Assembly (NCBI GenBank): GCA_947478685.1
Contig: CANJWO010000017.1
Location: forward strand, 1-35,870
Length of the DNA: 35,870 nucleotides
Origin: Chlamydiota bacterium
GTDB lineage: Bacteria > Chlamydiota > Chlamydiia > Chlamydiales > 2-12-FULL-49-11
Direction of reading: 5' to 3'
Position numbers and translations under genes: made by a program. Below the pieces are notes generated by a model, which made no database searches, was not told the origin of the DNA, and was given only the letters and a program-made list of their open reading frames with translations. Shown in pieces: positions 34,341 through 35,870 of the stretch (position 1 is the first letter of the stretch; each line of letters starts with the position of its first letter).

Positions 34341-34676
34341 ATGAAACGAATTCTTGCTGCTGCCTGCTTGCTAACATGTGGTGCCTCTGCTGTGGAAGCA
34401 GAAGTGCAATTTGAAAATGATCAAATCTGCACTATGAAGGTGAAAATCAAGCCTCACGAAACAATCGATCTACATCGTGATGAATACCCCCAAATAGTTG
34501 TCGCTCTTAAAGGAGGGACCATCACCCGCATCGAAGCCGACGGAACAACTACCGATGTTGAGTTTCCAAAAGGGGTATCGGTCTACCGTGAAGCTGACCG
34601 TCCTGGCGAGCTACATCGCAGCATTAATAATGGCTGCAAGCCCCTAGAATTGATTGTTATTCAGCTTAAACAATAA
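34341..34676 (+). CDS. small exported cupin-like protein
   Basis: A 112-residue product with the signal peptide MKRILAAACLLTCGASAVEA. The mature part is a short beta-rich domain with the cupin-like pattern HETIDLHRDEYPQIVVALKGG, then VEFPKGVSVYREADRPGELHR; the His residues could bind metal. AAGGAA precedes the ATG by 5 bp, and the start is 1 bp after the previous stop, so it belongs to the RHS operon. The frame extends six codons further upstream but without a signal or binding site. Confidence 0.72.
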   Translation: MKRILAAACLLTCGASAVEAEVQFENDQICTMKVKIKPHETIDLHRDEYPQIVVALKGGTITRIEADGTTTDVEFPKGVSVYREADRPGELHRSINNGCKPLELIVIQLKQ

Positions 34677-34682
34677 AATTAC

Positions 34683-34720
34683 ATGAGAGCTCAGACGTAA
34701 ATTCAACATCTGACTCTCAT
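34683..34720. terminator. hairpin shared by convergent genes
   Basis: ATGAGAGCTCAGACGT pairs with ACATCTGACTCTCAT with one bulge. It lies between the RHS operon and the convergent gene at 34724, and its sequence is a variant of the GAGGGTCAGACGT repeat. It probably ends transcripts from both sides. Confidence 0.55.
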
Positions 34721-34723
34721 TAT

Positions 34724-35428
34724 TTAATTATCTACACATCTTCCAACTACGCATGTTTGACTCGAAGTGCAATGTTGACTACCACAAGCAATATAACCAC
34801 ATCCTCCAGTAGGTACATTACCACTAGATTGATATCCTTTTACACAATCTGAAGCTGATGGACATACAGCAACATTGCTGGTGATAAAATATCCACAAAA
34901 TTCTAAACCTAATCCTCCAAGGACAAAATTGGCCTTAGTTGGATCTGTTATAACATCCCCCTTAGTATCTAAATGTGTAGGCAGGTTCTCTCCATTTTTA
35001 GATGACCAAGTATTTGTATCTGTATCTTTTCTAGCATAATGATATTCTCCATTTTCATCAGTATCTAGAACATTTGAAGCGTATCCTACAAACACATGCT
35101 GATCAGAATCTAAGGCAGTAGGTTCTGTCTTACCATTAAATATAGAACCATCTGCTACTGTTTGCGCTATAAGTTGCGTACAATTATTTACATCAGGTGT
35201 TGCAGTCAGATTCCTTAGACCCGGATATGTCCAAGCATTAGGCGTAGCAATATTTAATGCATATCCATAACAGGGTATCGGAAAGCCAGAGCATCCCGAA
35301 TAACAAGGATCAGTAGAATTTCCTAATAAATTATATGCACATATTGCTTCTTGATTAGTAGAGGCTGGAAAGCCCCAAGTAGGTAACCCTCCTCTATATA
35401 GATTTCCTGGTTGGCAATTACAAGTCAT
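34724..35428 (-). CDS. cysteine-rich protein, possibly papain-like fold
   Basis: The 234-residue protein has about 16 Cys, six or more of them in a C-terminal block (CPSASDC...CGYIACGSQHCTSSQTC) that looks disulfide-rich. The middle holds CYGYALNIATPNAWTYPG with C53, then HVFVGYA (H111) and YHYARKDTDTNTWSSKNG (H130). Such a Cys-Tyr-x-Tyr-Ala plus His order recalls cysteine-peptidase-like families, but I cannot assign one. It has no Sec signal, like the GH8 and the 27246 proteins in this window. GGGAG lies 6 bp upstream of the ATG. It is convergent to the RHS operon. Confidence 0.6.
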   Translation of the reverse strand: MTCNCQPGNLYRGGLPTWGFPASTNQEAICAYNLLGNSTDPCYSGCSGFPIPCYGYALNIATPNAWTYPGLRNLTATPDVNNCTQLIAQTVADGSIFNGKTEPTALDSDQHVFVGYASNVLDTDENGEYHYARKDTDTNTWSSKNGENLPTHLDTKGDVITDPTKANFVLGGLGLEFCGYFITSNVAVCPSASDCVKGYQSSGNVPTGGCGYIACGSQHCTSSQTCVVGRCVDN

Positions 35429-35587
35429 TTTTTACTCCCGATTGAAGAACACATTTGTTTTTATATCTCTAATTTTTTTATTATAATACTTCTTTAGAGA
35501 GTTTATGCATAATCTGCTTTTTATTAACGCTTTAAATTATCTAGCCATCCTAACGTAATTGCATTTTCATCACTCTGCTTTGAGCTT

Positions 35588-35614
35588 GAGGGTCAGATAA
35601 ATAGGGTCAGACGT
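35588..35614. repeat. GAGGGTCAGACGT REP-like repeats, right copies
   Basis: GAGGGTCAGAT (35588-35598) and AGGGTCAGACGT (35603-35614) are two more copies of the family at 28367-28476. They lie directly before the GTGGTGCCAGG array. Confidence 0.7.
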
Positions 35615-35644
35615 TTGATTCTTTGATTTAAACCATAAAGGAAG

Positions 35645-35720
35645 TAAGTGGTGCCAGGTCTGCAAGTAAGTGGTGCCAGGTAAGTGGTGCCAGTAAGTGG
35701 TAAGTGGTGCCAGGTCTGCA
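35645..35720. repeat. TAAGTGGTGCCAGG(TCTGCA) tandem repeat
   Basis: Copies start at 35645, 35667, 35681, 35694 (truncated) and 35701. Some include the TCTGCA tail. Spacing is irregular (7-22 bp), so it is not a CRISPR. GGTGCC is palindrome-like and is of the kind associated with RAYT elements in other genomes. It is followed directly by the putative intron. Confidence 0.75.
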
Positions 35721-35734
35721 AGTCTGCAATCCTG

Positions 35735-35870
35735 GTGCGCCACGAGGCGCTCTATTAACAAGCACCTGAAATGGTGCTCGGGAAAGGGCTACCCACCCAC
35801 CCGTATCGAGTCTTGGAAGCAAGGAGGTAACAACTTGAGTTAAGCGTAGACAGAAAGATTACAGGCCGTA
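35735..35870 (+). mobile_element. 5' part of a putative group II intron (runs off the right edge)
   Basis: The sequence GTGCGCCACGAGGCGC begins with the GTGCG of bacterial group II introns and folds as a small stem (GCGCC/GGCGC). Next comes AACAAGCACCTGAAATGGTG, whose AGCACC/GGTGCT stem is a typical domain I hairpin. Then GGGCTACCCACCCACC, AAGCAAGGAGGTAACAAC and AGCGTAGACAGAAAGATTAC follow, as in domain I of many bacterial introns. The window ends before domains II-VI or an intron-encoded reverse transcriptase. The 5' junction would be at 35734/35735, just after the GTGGTGCCAGG repeats. The call rests on recalled consensus, so it is moderate. Confidence 0.55.

Larger units (their letters stand above)
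35429..35734. other. intergenic region with two repeat families, no gene seen
   Basis: The short frames seen here on the minus strand are only the repeats in translation. The first 150 bp are AT-rich and presumably hold the promoter of the gene ending at 35428. Two GAGGGTCAGA-type repeats and then the TAAGTGGTGCCAGG array follow. Confidence 0.6.

Noticed and set aside
35645-35720. CRISPR array
   Set aside because: The repeats are short, spacing is irregular (7-22 bp), there are no unique spacers of uniform length, and no cas gene is seen.
35570-35822. minus-strand ORFs of about 63 codons (WHHL, TTY repeats)
   Set aside because: They translate the TAAGTGGTGCCAGG array and the putative intron.

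Overview
The window most likely comes from a member of the phylum Chlamydiota outside the classical Chlamydiaceae, that is, an environmental, probably amoeba-associated chlamydia. The main evidence is the block pyrG - ruvX (yqgF) - zwf - opcA-like - pgl (devB). This matches the chlamydial order pyrG-yqgF-zwf-devB, with an OpcA-like gene inserted. A PPi-dependent phosphofructokinase lies next to it. The DNA is AT-rich and the ORFs resemble chlamydial proteins. The lineage within the phylum cannot be fixed from this sequence alone.

Region 1 (1-5.3 kb) is accessory and scarred by mobile DNA. It holds a REP-associated tyrosine transposase cut by the window edge, arrays of short GGGGTCAGGC repeats, and a displaced 3' fragment of elbB lying between such repeats. 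A complete Tn5-type IS4-family element has inserted into the repeat array, with 22-bp perfect ends and a 6-bp target duplication. A gene remnant lies beside it. A family-8 glycoside hydrolase follows whose catalytic domain is interrupted by two beta-rich insert domains.

Region 2 (5.3-26.8 kb) is mostly chromosomal core: elbB (with a C-terminal tail encoded by a large inverted repeat) and a methyltransferase; a NAPE-PLD-like metallo-beta-lactamase-fold hydrolase; PPi-phosphofructokinase; the pyrG-ruvX and zwf-opcA-pgl genes of nucleotide and oxidative pentose phosphate metabolism; a response-regulator receiver protein; a DUF502 membrane protein; a membrane-anchored RING-finger protein of eukaryotic type; a secreted serine beta-lactamase-like hydrolase; a membrane-anchored glycosyltransferase; an M16 zinc protease; a RusA-like nuclease with a YkgJ-type cysteine-cluster protein; and a FAD monooxygenase plus a methyltransferase-fold protein that both carry export signals.

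Region 3 (26.9-35.87 kb) is accessory again. It contains a secreted-type gene disrupted at a T7 tract, GAGGGTCAGACGT repeats including a perfect 26-bp palindrome, and a 1746-residue Sec-exported RHS/YD-repeat protein. The RHS C-terminal tip looks like an alpha/beta hydrolase, and two small exported proteins follow it in an apparent operon. A cysteine-rich protein comes next, then a third repeat family (TAAGTGGTGCCAGG), and at the right edge what looks like the 5' end of a group II intron. The core is therefore flanked on both sides by regions rich in mobile elements and candidate host-interaction genes.
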